From: Albibacillus kandeliae
Lineage (GTDB): Bacteria > Pseudomonadota > Alphaproteobacteria > Rhodobacterales > Rhodobacteraceae
Reading direction: 5' to 3'
Length of the DNA: 64,000 nucleotides
Assembly (NCBI RefSeq): GCF_003116585.1
Contig: NZ_QEHM01000001.1
Location: forward strand, 620,001 to 684,000
Shown: positions 34,293 to 42,125 of the stretch, one piece after another
How the letters are laid out: each line of letters opens with the position of its first letter
Numbering within the stretch: position 1 is the stretch's first letter
Translations under genes and position numbers: made by a program
Notes under the pieces: model-generated
Told to the model about the DNA's origin: nothing
What the model saw: the letters and a program-made list of their open reading frames with translations, nothing else
Database searches by the model: none

Positions 34293-35219
34293 TTATCTGG
34301 GCCCAAGTTCCGATACGCGTTCCTCAACTTGGGCGCAAACTTCCGAAATGTCTGGTTCCGAGCCTTCATGCCAATGAAAGCGCAAAGAAGTGATGCCGGC
34401 CAAGTCTGAGGGTATCTTTATGTCCTCGGCCTTCTGGACGGCAAAGAAAGACCTGGCTCGCCCGATCGCACCTGCAAAAAGCCCCAACTCAAAGACTGTA
34501 TTGTCGCGCGGAGCAACCTTTTCTTCACCCCGACTCTCAACTTTGTCGTCTGCACTGAAAACTGCAACAGTGAAATCCGCAGACATCAATTTAGCCTCCA
34601 GACTCTCCATAGTTGACTGAGAAGGTTTGAAGACGCCGTCGGTCCAGATTTCAACGACGACTTCACGCGCCTCGAAATAGGCTTGTATTGCTTTGGCAAC
34701 GGGCAGCGACTCAGCCGCGCACGCGACGAACATGAACGGAACGGGGTTTGAAGCGCGGATGAACTTTTTGCGCTGGCGGAGACGATCCGCTATTTCTTTT
34801 GAAATTTGCCGCCACATGTCTGGGTGATGTGCAGCGACTGCTACAAAATCTTCTTCCGACACGATCAGAGTTGCGGTTGGCTCCAAAGCTATCGCTGATG
34901 CCGAGCGCGGCTGCGAGGGATCGATCAGTGCCATTTCTCCCACATGCTGACCCGCACTGCGTTCGGCAACCTTGAAGCCTGTGATCGTGATTTGCACTTT
35001 TCCAGCCAAAATGAAGATAATACTATTGGCCCAGTCACCCTCAGATGTAAGAATTTCCCCTTCACGAAAGAATACCAGATTGCCGCGTGCCATCAATTCT
35101 TCTGCGGCTGCTGCATTGCCGAGGATTGTTTTCTGATCTTTTAGGGCATCAACAATGAGTGCTTTCCCCCTAATTCCGGAAAACCGACCAAAAACCTCTG
35201 ATTCTTTTGCGTCATTCAT
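34293..35219 (-). CDS. pycTIR: Cyclic-nucleotide-binding/TIR-like effector, PycTIR-like (Pycsar)
   Basis: Predicted effector that binds cyclic pyrimidine nucleotide and destroys NAD+, stopping phage growth by abortive infection. The 308-residue protein has a cNMP-binding domain at about 25-150 with the phosphate-cassette pattern GEMALIDPSQPRSAS at 94-108. A C-terminal TIR-like domain of the CAP12/Pycsar type covers about 160-308, with FVACAAESLPVAKAIQ, SADFTVAVFSADD, and APRDNTVFELGLFAGAIGR; E244 in FELG is a candidate catalytic Glu. The ATG at 35219 is preferred over the adjacent GTG, with AGAAGG upstream. Effector then cyclase on one strand is the usual Pycsar order. Confidence 0.88.
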   Translation of the reverse strand: MNDAKESEVFGRFSGIRGKALIVDALKDQKTILGNAAAAEELMARGNLVFFREGEILTSEGDWANSIIFILAGKVQITITGFKVAERSAGQHVGEMALIDPSQPRSASAIALEPTATLIVSEEDFVAVAAHHPDMWRQISKEIADRLRQRKKFIRASNPVPFMFVACAAESLPVAKAIQAYFEAREVVVEIWTDGVFKPSQSTMESLEAKLMSADFTVAVFSADDKVESRGEEKVAPRDNTVFELGLFAGAIGRARSFFAVQKAEDIKIPSDLAGITSLRFHWHEGSEPDISEVCAQVEERVSELGPR

Positions 35220-35591
35220 CACGAAGCCTTCTCAATGCATAGCCCCCTGATGTTGAGGTTTTGCCGATCAATATCGCAAGATATGCCATCAATATGCTAC
35301 GCGAACAAGTTGTGCGCGTCAGCACCTACGACCAACGGCAGAAATGTCCGCACTACTGACCTTCGTAAGCCAGAATATGCTGCACGATGCCATGCATGAA
35401 CGTTTCGGGGAAGCTGCACCGCAGCGGCAGGCCGTCCCATGAAAGGCAGGTCAGGGCCGAAGGCCGCCGGTTATTGCATTGGTAGCGTGGCAAGCCTCGC
35501 GCCGAACGCCGACTTTCCCCATCCGCGCCGGAGTTGGTCCTGCACCATGTAGCGGCTATGGGCCTACGCCTCGATGTGATATGATCGGTCC
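35220..35591. other. Gene-free stretch with Pycsar promoter region and right flanking repeat
   Basis: The first 120 bases, AT-rich, should hold the minus-strand Pycsar promoter; no clear -35/-10 pair can be asserted. The right copy of the flanking repeat (35356-35425) and a further short match to the left side (GCGGCTATGGGCCTACGCC near 35553 against GCAGCTATGGGCGTTGGCC near 33291) follow. No gene is supported. Confidence 0.5.
35356..35425. repeat. Right imperfect direct repeat flanking the Pycsar operon
   Basis: Ungapped partner of 33201-33270 in the same orientation, containing ATGCTGCACGATGCCATGCA and CGGGGAAGCTGCACCGCAGC. It lies 137 bases upstream of the effector start, so the two copies bracket the whole two-gene operon. 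Confidence 0.72.
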
Positions 35592-35801
35592 ATGAGTGAT
35601 GATCCGGAACAATTTTCATTTCGTGAGCGTGCGGCTGAAAAAGCCGCAGCACGTGCTAAGGACGAAGCGCGCCTTTTGGATGGCAGCATCACTCCTGCTA
35701 AACTCTCACGTGAGAATGGCGGGAATTTGCGGGGCAGGGTAACCTACAAGGGGCCTTCCCACCGGATACAACGTCTGGCAAGAAAGCTTACCTATGACTG
35801 A
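35592..35801 (+). CDS. Hypothetical small basic protein (69 residues)
   Basis: Not recognised. The frame starts with ATG and reads SDDPEQFSFRERAAEKAAARAK, an amphipathic charged helix, then a basic tail (RGRVTYKGPSHRIQRLARKLTYD, core HRIQRLARKL). No strong ribosome site is visible. The coding look is better than that of the surrounding frames, and its end overlaps a second small frame by eight bases. It may be a small island gene. Confidence 0.45.
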   Translation: MSDDPEQFSFRERAAEKAAARAKDEARLLDGSITPAKLSRENGGNLRGRVTYKGPSHRIQRLARKLTYD

Positions 35802-35958
35802 CCAAGTCGCGCGGTTTCAGCGGACTTGGCGTGCCACAACGCATGTCGCCTATGCCGTTGTTGCGGAAGGTTATATTCGCGTTCTCCAGCTTACCTTGCC
35901 ACTGTCTCTTGCCACTATCTTCGCTGGAGCGGACGATGGCATCACATCATCCCGTTGA
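35794..35958 (+). CDS. Hypothetical short frame (54 residues) overlapping the previous gene
   Basis: The ATG at 35794 lies inside the end of the 69-residue gene and opens MTDQVARFQRTWRATTHVAY, then a hydrophobic stretch (LQLTLPLSLATIFAGADD). The eight-base overlap would allow coupled translation. Nothing else supports it and it may be chance. Confidence 0.3.
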   Translation: MTDQVARFQRTWRATTHVAYAVVAEGYIRVLQLTLPLSLATIFAGADDGITSSR

Positions 35959-36228
35959 TCGCATTGCCGTCTCTTCATCCCCACGCTCCAGTTGGCCCCC
36001 GGGCGACCTGGGGTGCGCCGTTTCCGCCCCATTGATTTGGGACGTTCTTGTCTTGTGACGTCTCTGCCAGAAGGTCTGTGGATAGAGACGGAGATTTTTC
36101 ATGGCGGATGTCGGTGATGGGTATATTGGGCGGTATGAGATTGTCGAAGCCCATCGTTCAGCGGGTAGCGGTGATCCAGCTATTGAAGAAGCACAATAGC
36201 TGGATGAAACCGGCTGCCGGAATCTCTG

Positions 36229-36504
36229 TCACGTAAAGCGATATTTCTCAACCTGCTTGCGGGCCAGTTCTGCCTGGGATTCGATGTGCTTCGCCAGATC
36301 GAAGACATGGACGCCCTTCCTGCCCTTGCGGTTGTCGGGTTCCATGTGCGTGACCGGAATGAGCAGCTGCTTTGCAGCGATCTTCTTCAAAAAGGCTTCG
36401 GGTGACTGTTCGAAGTGGTGCCGCGCGACCTTCTCGATATTGATCACTGGGTCACCGTTGTTGAAAGCCAACAGTGTCATCATGGTGTATTGCAGCGTGT
36501 CCAT
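36229..36504 (-). CDS. PrtN-like pyocin activator family protein
   Basis: A 91-residue protein matching the small PrtN/pyocin-activator family: N-terminal MMTLLAFNNGDPVINIEKVARHHF (core GDPVINIEKVARHHF), central SPEAFLKKIAAKQLLIPVTHME and KGVHVFDLAKHIESQAELARKQ. The family is a helix-turn-helix group found next to integrases in prophages and islands, where members may act as regulators or excisionase-like factors. It lies 117 bases downstream of the integrase on the same strand, so a role in island excision control is plausible. Confidence 0.8.
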   Translation of the reverse strand: MDTLQYTMMTLLAFNNGDPVINIEKVARHHFEQSPEAFLKKIAAKQLLIPVTHMEPDNRKGRKGVHVFDLAKHIESQAELARKQVEKYRFT

Positions 36505-36621
36505 TCTTCCATCCTTGTCATTGGAGGTTGTTGTGCGTGGGGAAGGGTTTCTTTCCCGGAGGGGAGAACCTTGGGTGGGTAAGGCCGGCCGCGTGTAGTC
36601 CTTGCGGCCGGCCTCAGTTCT

Positions 36622-37773
36622 TCAAAGACCAATCAGCTTGAGCCAAGGCCAATCGGCGAATTTGTCGTCGTCCTGCTTGATGTGGGCGTAGCGCTGAAGC
36701 GTCGTCCAGTTCTTGTGGCCCGTATGTCGTTGCACTCGGGGGATATCCAATCCGATTTCGAACAGCCGGGATACTCCCTCGTGGCGCAAATCATGGAAGT
36801 GCAAGTCCACAATTCCGAGAACTTTGCATGCTTGAGTGAAGCGTCGGCTGATCGTGTCGGGATGATACGGAAAGATGCGCTCATCTGTTCTCGGCATCGC
36901 TCGGATCACAGCCAAGCCTTCCGTTCGAAGTCTGACCTCGACGTCGTTGCCGAGCTTCGCGGACGGGTGCTTCATGTCCCGAATGGTCAACGTCGGGTCT
37001 TGATCGGCCAGATCGGCTTCGAGATCCTTCCACTTGATCCGCGTATGTTCCGACTGACGGTAGGTAAGGAAGATCGCTGCAAGCACGATCATATGCATTG
37101 GCACGGCTCGTGGCTCTTCTGCGCTGAACGCCTCGAAATACTCCATGAGTTGATCCAACTCCTCAATCGTGGGGCGACGAGTCCTATTTTTCGATTTTCC
37201 GATAAGGCGGAAGTGGCGGCAGCTGCTGCGAGCCTGGAGAAACGATGCTTTCGGCATCACAAGGCCCGTGAGTGGGCCGGCATGCTCAATCACAACACCA
37301 AGATACGACATGTATCCCGCTACGGTCGCCGGTGTCCGCGGCTTGAGGACGTAGTAATTTTCGTCAGCGGCCAATGGATCAATAGGCGCAGGTTGATCGC
37401 CTACACGCAACGATCTGGCGATATCAAGGAAGTCCTTATCGGTCATGGTCGTGACGTTCTTTGCCGCGAAGTCGAACCTCATGAGAGACCTCAGGCACTG
37501 GAGCTTCGTCTTGCCGATGTCCCCCGGGTGCGCATCAATGTAGGCCTTAATGGTTTCGGCCAGCGTCTTGTCTCTCTGTTTTTCGATCTGTTCGGCCGCG
37601 AAGCCGGGCGCGCTAAGACACTTCTCGACGTGCTTAATCCAAGATTTGGCCTCCTTCAGGTCGTCGAAGGTCTCGACCTTGTTGAAGACGGTCTTCCCCT
37701 TTTTCTTTCTGCGAACCTGAGCGGTGTAGGTGGTGGAACCGTCTTTGCGGTTGTTCGATCTAATGGTTCCCAT
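36622..37773 (-). CDS. int: Tyrosine integrase of the dusA-associated type
   Basis: Site-specific recombinase, 383 residues from the ATG at 37773, which has AAAGGA upstream; another ATG lies five codons earlier. An N-terminal SAM-like core-binding domain is followed by the catalytic domain: Arg in FLTYRQSEHTRIKW, box II HDLRHEGVSRLFEIG with the HxxR pair, the late His in QRHTGHKNW, and Tyr in TTLQRYAHIK. It is transcribed away from dusA, whose start lies 270 bases away. Integrases in this position are known to use the 5' end of dusA as attachment site, so this gene defines an island end. Confidence 0.9.
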   Translation of the reverse strand: MGTIRSNNRKDGSTTYTAQVRRKKKGKTVFNKVETFDDLKEAKSWIKHVEKCLSAPGFAAEQIEKQRDKTLAETIKAYIDAHPGDIGKTKLQCLRSLMRFDFAAKNVTTMTDKDFLDIARSLRVGDQPAPIDPLAADENYYVLKPRTPATVAGYMSYLGVVIEHAGPLTGLVMPKASFLQARSSCRHFRLIGKSKNRTRRPTIEELDQLMEYFEAFSAEEPRAVPMHMIVLAAIFLTYRQSEHTRIKWKDLEADLADQDPTLTIRDMKHPSAKLGNDVEVRLRTEGLAVIRAMPRTDERIFPYHPDTISRRFTQACKVLGIVDLHFHDLRHEGVSRLFEIGLDIPRVQRHTGHKNWTTLQRYAHIKQDDDKFADWPWLKLIGL

Positions 37774-37931
37774 GATGGGTCCTTTCATTGCTGGTGATCA
37801 GCAAATCGGGTCATCGAGGTGGAATGACGTGAACTTCCTCAAGGGGTTTCACAGCTCTCACAGAAGTCCGTGCTCTGCGAGGTCGTAGTGAGGTTTGAAG
37901 TGTGGTCCGAGGGCTGATATGAGCCTCGAAA

Positions 37932-37972
37932 CGGGCCTACAATTCCAACCTCGGGCCTACAATTGTAGGCCC
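37932..37972. promoter_or_regulatory. Perfect 20-bp palindrome plus half-site between int and dusA
   Basis: GGGCCTACAATTGTAGGCCC at 37953-37972 is a perfect palindrome. Its left half with one extra base, CGGGCCTACAATT, also occurs at 37932-37944, exactly 20 bases earlier. The pair lies between the divergent integrase and dusA. It could be an operator for integrase control, or recombinase arm sites. Confidence 0.7.
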
Positions 37973-38044
37973 TGATGCCTGAAAACCCGCGAAAAGCGGC
38001 CAAAGTGACGGAATAGGCGGATGCTACAGCCTCCCGGAGAGCCA

Positions 38045-39070
38045 ATGAAACAAGGGATTCCCAGTGTCCGTTCGGCCGCGCGCCTTTCCGTCGCCCCGAT
38101 GATGGACTGGACCGACCGCCATTGCCGCTACCTGCATCGCCAGCTGAGCCGCGAGGCGCTCCTTTATACCGAGATGGTGACCTCGCCGGCGCTGGTACGG
38201 GGCGGGGCGCTGCACCTGCTCGACCATGATCCGGCGGAGCATCCCGTGGCGCTTCAGCTTGGCGGGTCCGATCCGGCGGAGCTGGCCGAGGCCGCGCGGA
38301 TCGGGGCCGAGGCGGGGTATGACGAGATCAACCTCAACTGCGGTTGCCCCTCGGACCGGGTGCAGTCGGGCTGTTTCGGGGCGGTGCTGATGGAACGCCC
38401 CGTGCTGGTGGCCGAGTGCGTCACGGCGATGCGCGCGGCGGTCGATGTCGATGTCACGGTGAAATGCCGGATCGGCGTGGATGATCAGGACCCCGAGCAG
38501 GTGCTGCCGGATTTCCTGTCGCGCATGTCCGATGCCGGGTGCCAAAGGATCACCATACACGCGCGCAAGGCCTGGCTGCAGGGGCTGTCGCCCAAGGAAA
38601 ACCGGGATATCCCGCCACTCGACTACGACCTCGTGCTGCGCATGAAGGCGCGCTTTCCCCACCTGCATCTCTCGATCAACGGCGGGATCGCTTCGCTCGC
38701 GGCGGCACGGGAGTTCCTTGAGGCGGGGCTGGACGGGGTGATGATCGGGCGCGCGGCCTACCACGACCCGAGCGCGATCCTGAGCGCTGCCGATCCCGAG
38801 ATCTTCGGCACTGGCGCGGCGGTCGCGCCGGAGGCGGCAGTGCGGGCGATGCTGCCCTATATCGCGGCGCATCTGGAGGCCGGTGGCCGGTTGCACCAGG
38901 TGACCCGGCACATGCTGGGGCTGTTCGCTGGGCGTCCGGGCGCGCGGGCCTGGCGGCGCATGTTGTCGGAGGGCGCGCATCGTCCCGGCGCAAATGGCGA
39001 CCTGGTCGAGGAGGCGCTGGCGACCGTGCTGGCCTCCGCCGCCGAGACGGCAGAGGCACAGCCGGTCTGA
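38045..39070 (+). CDS. dusA: tRNA-dihydrouridine synthase DusA
   Basis: FMN/NADPH enzyme that reduces uridine in the tRNA D-loop. The ATG at 38045 has GGAGAG seven bases upstream and gives 341 residues; an ATG at 38021 is less likely. The opening RLSVAPMMDWTDRHCRYLHR is the classic DusA start. The LNCGCPSDRVQSGCFGAVLM motif contains the catalytic Cys in its first half, and KCRIGVDD, ITIHARKAWLQGLSPKENR and INGGI flavin-site motifs follow. The first dozen residues before RLSVAP may have been supplied by the integrated element. Confidence 0.95.
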   Translation: MKQGIPSVRSAARLSVAPMMDWTDRHCRYLHRQLSREALLYTEMVTSPALVRGGALHLLDHDPAEHPVALQLGGSDPAELAEAARIGAEAGYDEINLNCGCPSDRVQSGCFGAVLMERPVLVAECVTAMRAAVDVDVTVKCRIGVDDQDPEQVLPDFLSRMSDAGCQRITIHARKAWLQGLSPKENRDIPPLDYDLVLRMKARFPHLHLSINGGIASLAAAREFLEAGLDGVMIGRAAYHDPSAILSAADPEIFGTGAAVAPEAAVRAMLPYIAAHLEAGGRLHQVTRHMLGLFAGRPGARAWRRMLSEGAHRPGANGDLVEEALATVLASAAETAEAQPV

Positions 39071-39077
39071 TCCGGCC

Positions 39078-40253
39078 TCAGGCCAGTTGCCGACGCGGGC
39101 GCAGCAGCAGGCTGAGCAGCAGCGCGGCGGCGCCGCAGAAGCCGATCGCGGCCAGCATCGGCAGCACCGATCCGTCGAAGAAGGGACCGGCGGCGGCGAT
39201 CATGATGCCCCCGGCCAGCATCTGCAGCGTGCCGCCGAGCGAGGAGGCGAGCCCGGCGACCTCACCGTGATCGTCCAGGGCGAGGACCATCGCCGTGGGG
39301 ATCACCACGCCGAGGCAGGCATTGGCGAGGAACAGCCCGGCCATGACCACAGGCAGCGTCGCGAGCCCGGCCATGCCCAGCGGCACCAGCGCCAGCGAGA
39401 AGAATGCGAATCCGACGACACCGGTGCGCACGAGCCGCTCCATTCCCATCCAGCGCCCCAGCGTCGAGGCAGCCTGCGAGGCCGAGAAGAAGCCGATGGC
39501 GTTGACGGCGAAGGCCAGCGAGAAGCCGGTCGGGCTCAGCCCGAAGGCCTGCGTGTAGACGAAGGGCGCGGAGGCGATGAAGACGAAGAAGCTCGCCATG
39601 CCGAAGCCGCCCATCAGGGTCAGCCCCATGAACTGCGGATCGGCCAGCAGACCCCGGGCATTGCGCAGCATCTGGCCGAGCTTCATCGACCGCCGCTGGT
39701 CGAGGGGCAGGGTCTCGGGCTGGAGGAAGATGGTCAGCAGGATGGAGAGCACCGCCGCGCCGGAGAGGATCCAGAAGATATCGCGCCAGCCCGCCAAGGC
39801 GATGACGGCGCTGCCCGCGAGCGGCGCCAGCATCGGCGAGACCGAGATCACGAGCATGATCATCGCCATCAGCTGCGTGGCCTGGTGGCCGGTGTACATG
39901 TCGCGGACGATGGCGCGGGGCACCACCATCAGCGCCGCGCCGCCCAGACCCTGCAGGAAGCGCCAGCCGGCCAGCGCCTCGACGCTCGGGGACAGCGCCG
40001 CACCGGCGCTGCCGAGCGCGAAGATCACCAGCCCGGCAAGGATCGGCAGTCGACGGCCCAGCCGGTCGGCCAGCGGGCCATAGACCAGCTGCGCGATCCC
40101 GAAGGCGAGGAAGTAGGCGGTCAGCGTCATCTGCACCGATGTTTCGGGCGTGCTGAACTCTCCTGCGATCCGCGGCATGGCGGGCAGGTACATGTCGATG
40201 GCGAAGGGGCCGACAAGAGCGAGCAGACCCAGCACGAGACCGGTGCGCAACAT
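39078..40253 (-). CDS. Bcr/CflA-family MFS drug efflux transporter
   Basis: Inner-membrane proton antiporter of the DHA1 group. The 391-residue product has twelve helices and the family marks FAIDMYLPAMPRIAGEF, the cytoplasmic loop GPLADRLGRRLPILAG, and motif C-like SPMLAPLAGSAVIALAGWR. It converges with dusA, stop to stop, only seven bases apart. The drug specificity cannot be read from sequence. Confidence 0.92.
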   Translation of the reverse strand: MLRTGLVLGLLALVGPFAIDMYLPAMPRIAGEFSTPETSVQMTLTAYFLAFGIAQLVYGPLADRLGRRLPILAGLVIFALGSAGAALSPSVEALAGWRFLQGLGGAALMVVPRAIVRDMYTGHQATQLMAMIMLVISVSPMLAPLAGSAVIALAGWRDIFWILSGAAVLSILLTIFLQPETLPLDQRRSMKLGQMLRNARGLLADPQFMGLTLMGGFGMASFFVFIASAPFVYTQAFGLSPTGFSLAFAVNAIGFFSASQAASTLGRWMGMERLVRTGVVGFAFFSLALVPLGMAGLATLPVVMAGLFLANACLGVVIPTAMVLALDDHGEVAGLASSLGGTLQMLAGGIMIAAAGPFFDGSVLPMLAAIGFCGAAALLLSLLLRPRRQLA

Positions 40254-40412
40254 GGCATCATCCTTTCCGGAATTTCAGTCGCCCGCCCTTGGCGGGACGC
40301 CTGACCCCCGATAGGCCAGAGTGACGGCGCTGCCAAGGGCTTTCACCTTGCCGCCCCTGCACATTGCGCTAAAGATCGCGCCGTATCCCTCGCGCACGAC
40401 AAAGGAAAAACG

Positions 40413-41237
40413 ATGCCCGATACCACGCTGCTGCTCGAAATGCTGGCCCTCGTGATGGCGATCGGGGCGCTGGCGGGGGTTCTCGCGGGCCTGCTGGGGG
40501 TCGGGGGCGGCATCGTCCTGGTGCCCTGCTTCTTCTATGCCTTCCAGACGCTTGGCTACGACGGGCCGCAGCTGATGCAGATGTGCCTTGCCACGTCGCT
40601 CGCCACCATCATCGTCACCTCGGTGCGCTCGGTCCTCAGCCACAACCGCAAAGGTGCGGTCGACTGGTCGATCCTGCGCGGATGGGCGCCCGGCATCGTC
40701 GTCGGCGCCATCGTCGGGGTGATGGTCGCCGCTTCGCTGCGCTCGACGACGCTGCAGATGGTCTTCGGTATCCTCGGTATCGTGATCGGCGCCTACCTCG
40801 GCCTCGGCAAGTCCGACTGGCGGCTGGGTGAGGAAATGCCCAAGGGCATTCGCCGCGCGATCCTGTCGCCCTTCGTCGGCTTCCTCTCGGTGCTGATGGG
40901 CATCGGTGGCGGCAGCTTTGGCGTGCCGCTGATGAGCCTCTACAACACCCCGATCCACCGCGCCGTCGCCACCGCCGCCGGGTTCGGCGTGCTGATCGCG
41001 GTGCCTTCGGTGATCGGCTTCCTGTTCCTGCCGATCGACCCGGCCATGCGGCCGCCCTATACCGTCGGCGCGGTGAACCTGCCCACCTTCCTGGTGGTCA
41101 TCGCGATGACCCTGCTGACCGCCCCGCTGGGCGTGAGGATCGCGCATGCGATGGACCCCAAGCCGCTCAAGCGCGTCTTTGCGGTGTTCCTGACGCTGGT
41201 CGCGCTGAACATGCTGCGCAAGGCGATGGGGTACTGA
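40413..41237 (+). CDS. TauE/SafE (TSUP) family membrane permease
   Basis: Predicted anion exporter or importer of the sulfite/organosulfonate type. The 274-residue protein has about eight helices in two similar halves, each with the glycine signature: GVLAGLLGVGGGIVLVPCFF in the first and MGIGGGSFGVPLMSLY in the second. It is divergent from the efflux pump and convergent with the mlaFE genes. The substrate is not known. Confidence 0.9.
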   Translation: MPDTTLLLEMLALVMAIGALAGVLAGLLGVGGGIVLVPCFFYAFQTLGYDGPQLMQMCLATSLATIIVTSVRSVLSHNRKGAVDWSILRGWAPGIVVGAIVGVMVAASLRSTTLQMVFGILGIVIGAYLGLGKSDWRLGEEMPKGIRRAILSPFVGFLSVLMGIGGGSFGVPLMSLYNTPIHRAVATAAGFGVLIAVPSVIGFLFLPIDPAMRPPYTVGAVNLPTFLVVIAMTLLTAPLGVRIAHAMDPKPLKRVFAVFLTLVALNMLRKAMGY

Positions 41238-41274
41238 GGGCCGCGCCGCGCGCCCGCTGGAGCGCGCGTGACAT

Positions 41275-41335
41275 GAGTATTTGAAGAGAAAAGATGAGGG
41301 GCGCGCGCCTGTTCATCTTTTCTTCCTAAATACTC
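41275..41335. terminator. Large bidirectional hairpin between convergent genes
   Basis: The arm at 41275-41297 (GAGTATTT...GAAAAGATGA) pairs with 41313-41335 (TCATCTTTTC...AAATACTC) around a GC-rich loop, with a short internal mismatch. Lying between the convergent TauE-type gene and mlaF, it probably ends transcription from both sides. A similar CTTTTCTTC...AAATACTC half appears at 57731-57748. Confidence 0.75.
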
Positions 41336-41378
41336 GCGGCGCGCCGCCTGCCGGGAGGTGGGACGCCTATCAGGGGCT

Positions 41379-42125
41379 TTAACGGATGGCTTCGATCGGG
41401 CCTTCGGCGCTGCCGGTGATGAACTGCTCGAGATAGGGATCGCCCGAGTTGTCCATCTGGGCGACGGGGCCGGTCCACTTGATCACGCCTTCGTGCAGCA
41501 TCGCGACGTTGTCGGCGATGGCGCGGACCGAGCTCATGTCATGGGTGATGGTCATGGCGGTGGCGCCCATTTCCACCACGATCTCGCGGATCAGGTCGTT
41601 GATCACCCCGGCCATGATCGGGTCGAGCCCGGTGGTCGGTTCGTCGAAGAAGATGATCTCGGGGTCGGCGGCGATGGCGCGGGCGAGGCCCACGCGCTTC
41701 TGCATGCCGCCGGAGAGTTCGGCGGGCAGCTGGTCGGCGACGCTGGCCTTGAGGCCGACGCGGCGCAGCTTCTCGATGGCGATCTCGCGGGCCTGTTCCT
41801 TGGGTTTCTTCAACGAGCCGCGCAGGTGGCGGAACGAGACGTTCTGCCAGACCGGGAGCGAGTCGAAGAGGGCGCCGCCCTGGAACAGCATGCCAAAGCG
41901 GGCAAGGAAGGCATCGCGGTCGCCGGTGCCGGCCTGCTGACCGTCGACGGTGATGGTCCCACTGTCGGGCGTAACGAGGCCGAGGATGCATTTCAGCGCC
42001 ACGGACTTGCCCGTGCCGGAGCCGCCGATGATCACCATCGACGTCCCGCGCTCGATTTCGAGGGTCAGGCCGCGCAGGACGCGGTTGCTGCCGAAGGTCT
42101 TATGAACATTATCCAGACGTATCAT
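41379..42125 (-). CDS. mlaF: Phospholipid-trafficking ABC transporter ATPase (MlaF type)
   Basis: ATPase of the Mla pathway that keeps outer-membrane lipid asymmetry. The 248-residue protein has Walker A GGSGTGKS, signature LSGGMQKRVGLARA and Walker B IIFFDEPTTGLDP, with the MlaF-like opening MIRLDNVHKTFGSNRVLRGL (20 residues). It overlaps mlaE by four bases. The substrate-binding MlaD partner is not in this window. Confidence 0.93.
   Translation of the reverse strand: MIRLDNVHKTFGSNRVLRGLTLEIERGTSMVIIGGSGTGKSVALKCILGLVTPDSGTITVDGQQAGTGDRDAFLARFGMLFQGGALFDSLPVWQNVSFRHLRGSLKKPKEQAREIAIEKLRRVGLKASVADQLPAELSGGMQKRVGLARAIAADPEIIFFDEPTTGLDPIMAGVINDLIREIVVEMGATAMTITHDMSSVRAIADNVAMLHEGVIKWTGPVAQMDNSGDPYLEQFITGSAEGPIEAIR

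Noticed and set aside
33576-35219. CBASS system
   Set aside because: The synthase is a class III cyclase with paired Asp metal ligands, not a CD-NTase, and the effector has a cNMP-binding domain.
36048-36236. 62-residue plus-strand frame before the PrtN-like gene
   Set aside because: No ribosome site, no family, and it runs into the end of the convergent gene.
38021-38044. Earlier ATG as dusA start
   Set aside because: The ATG at 38045 has GGAGAG at proper spacing and gives a family-like N-terminus.
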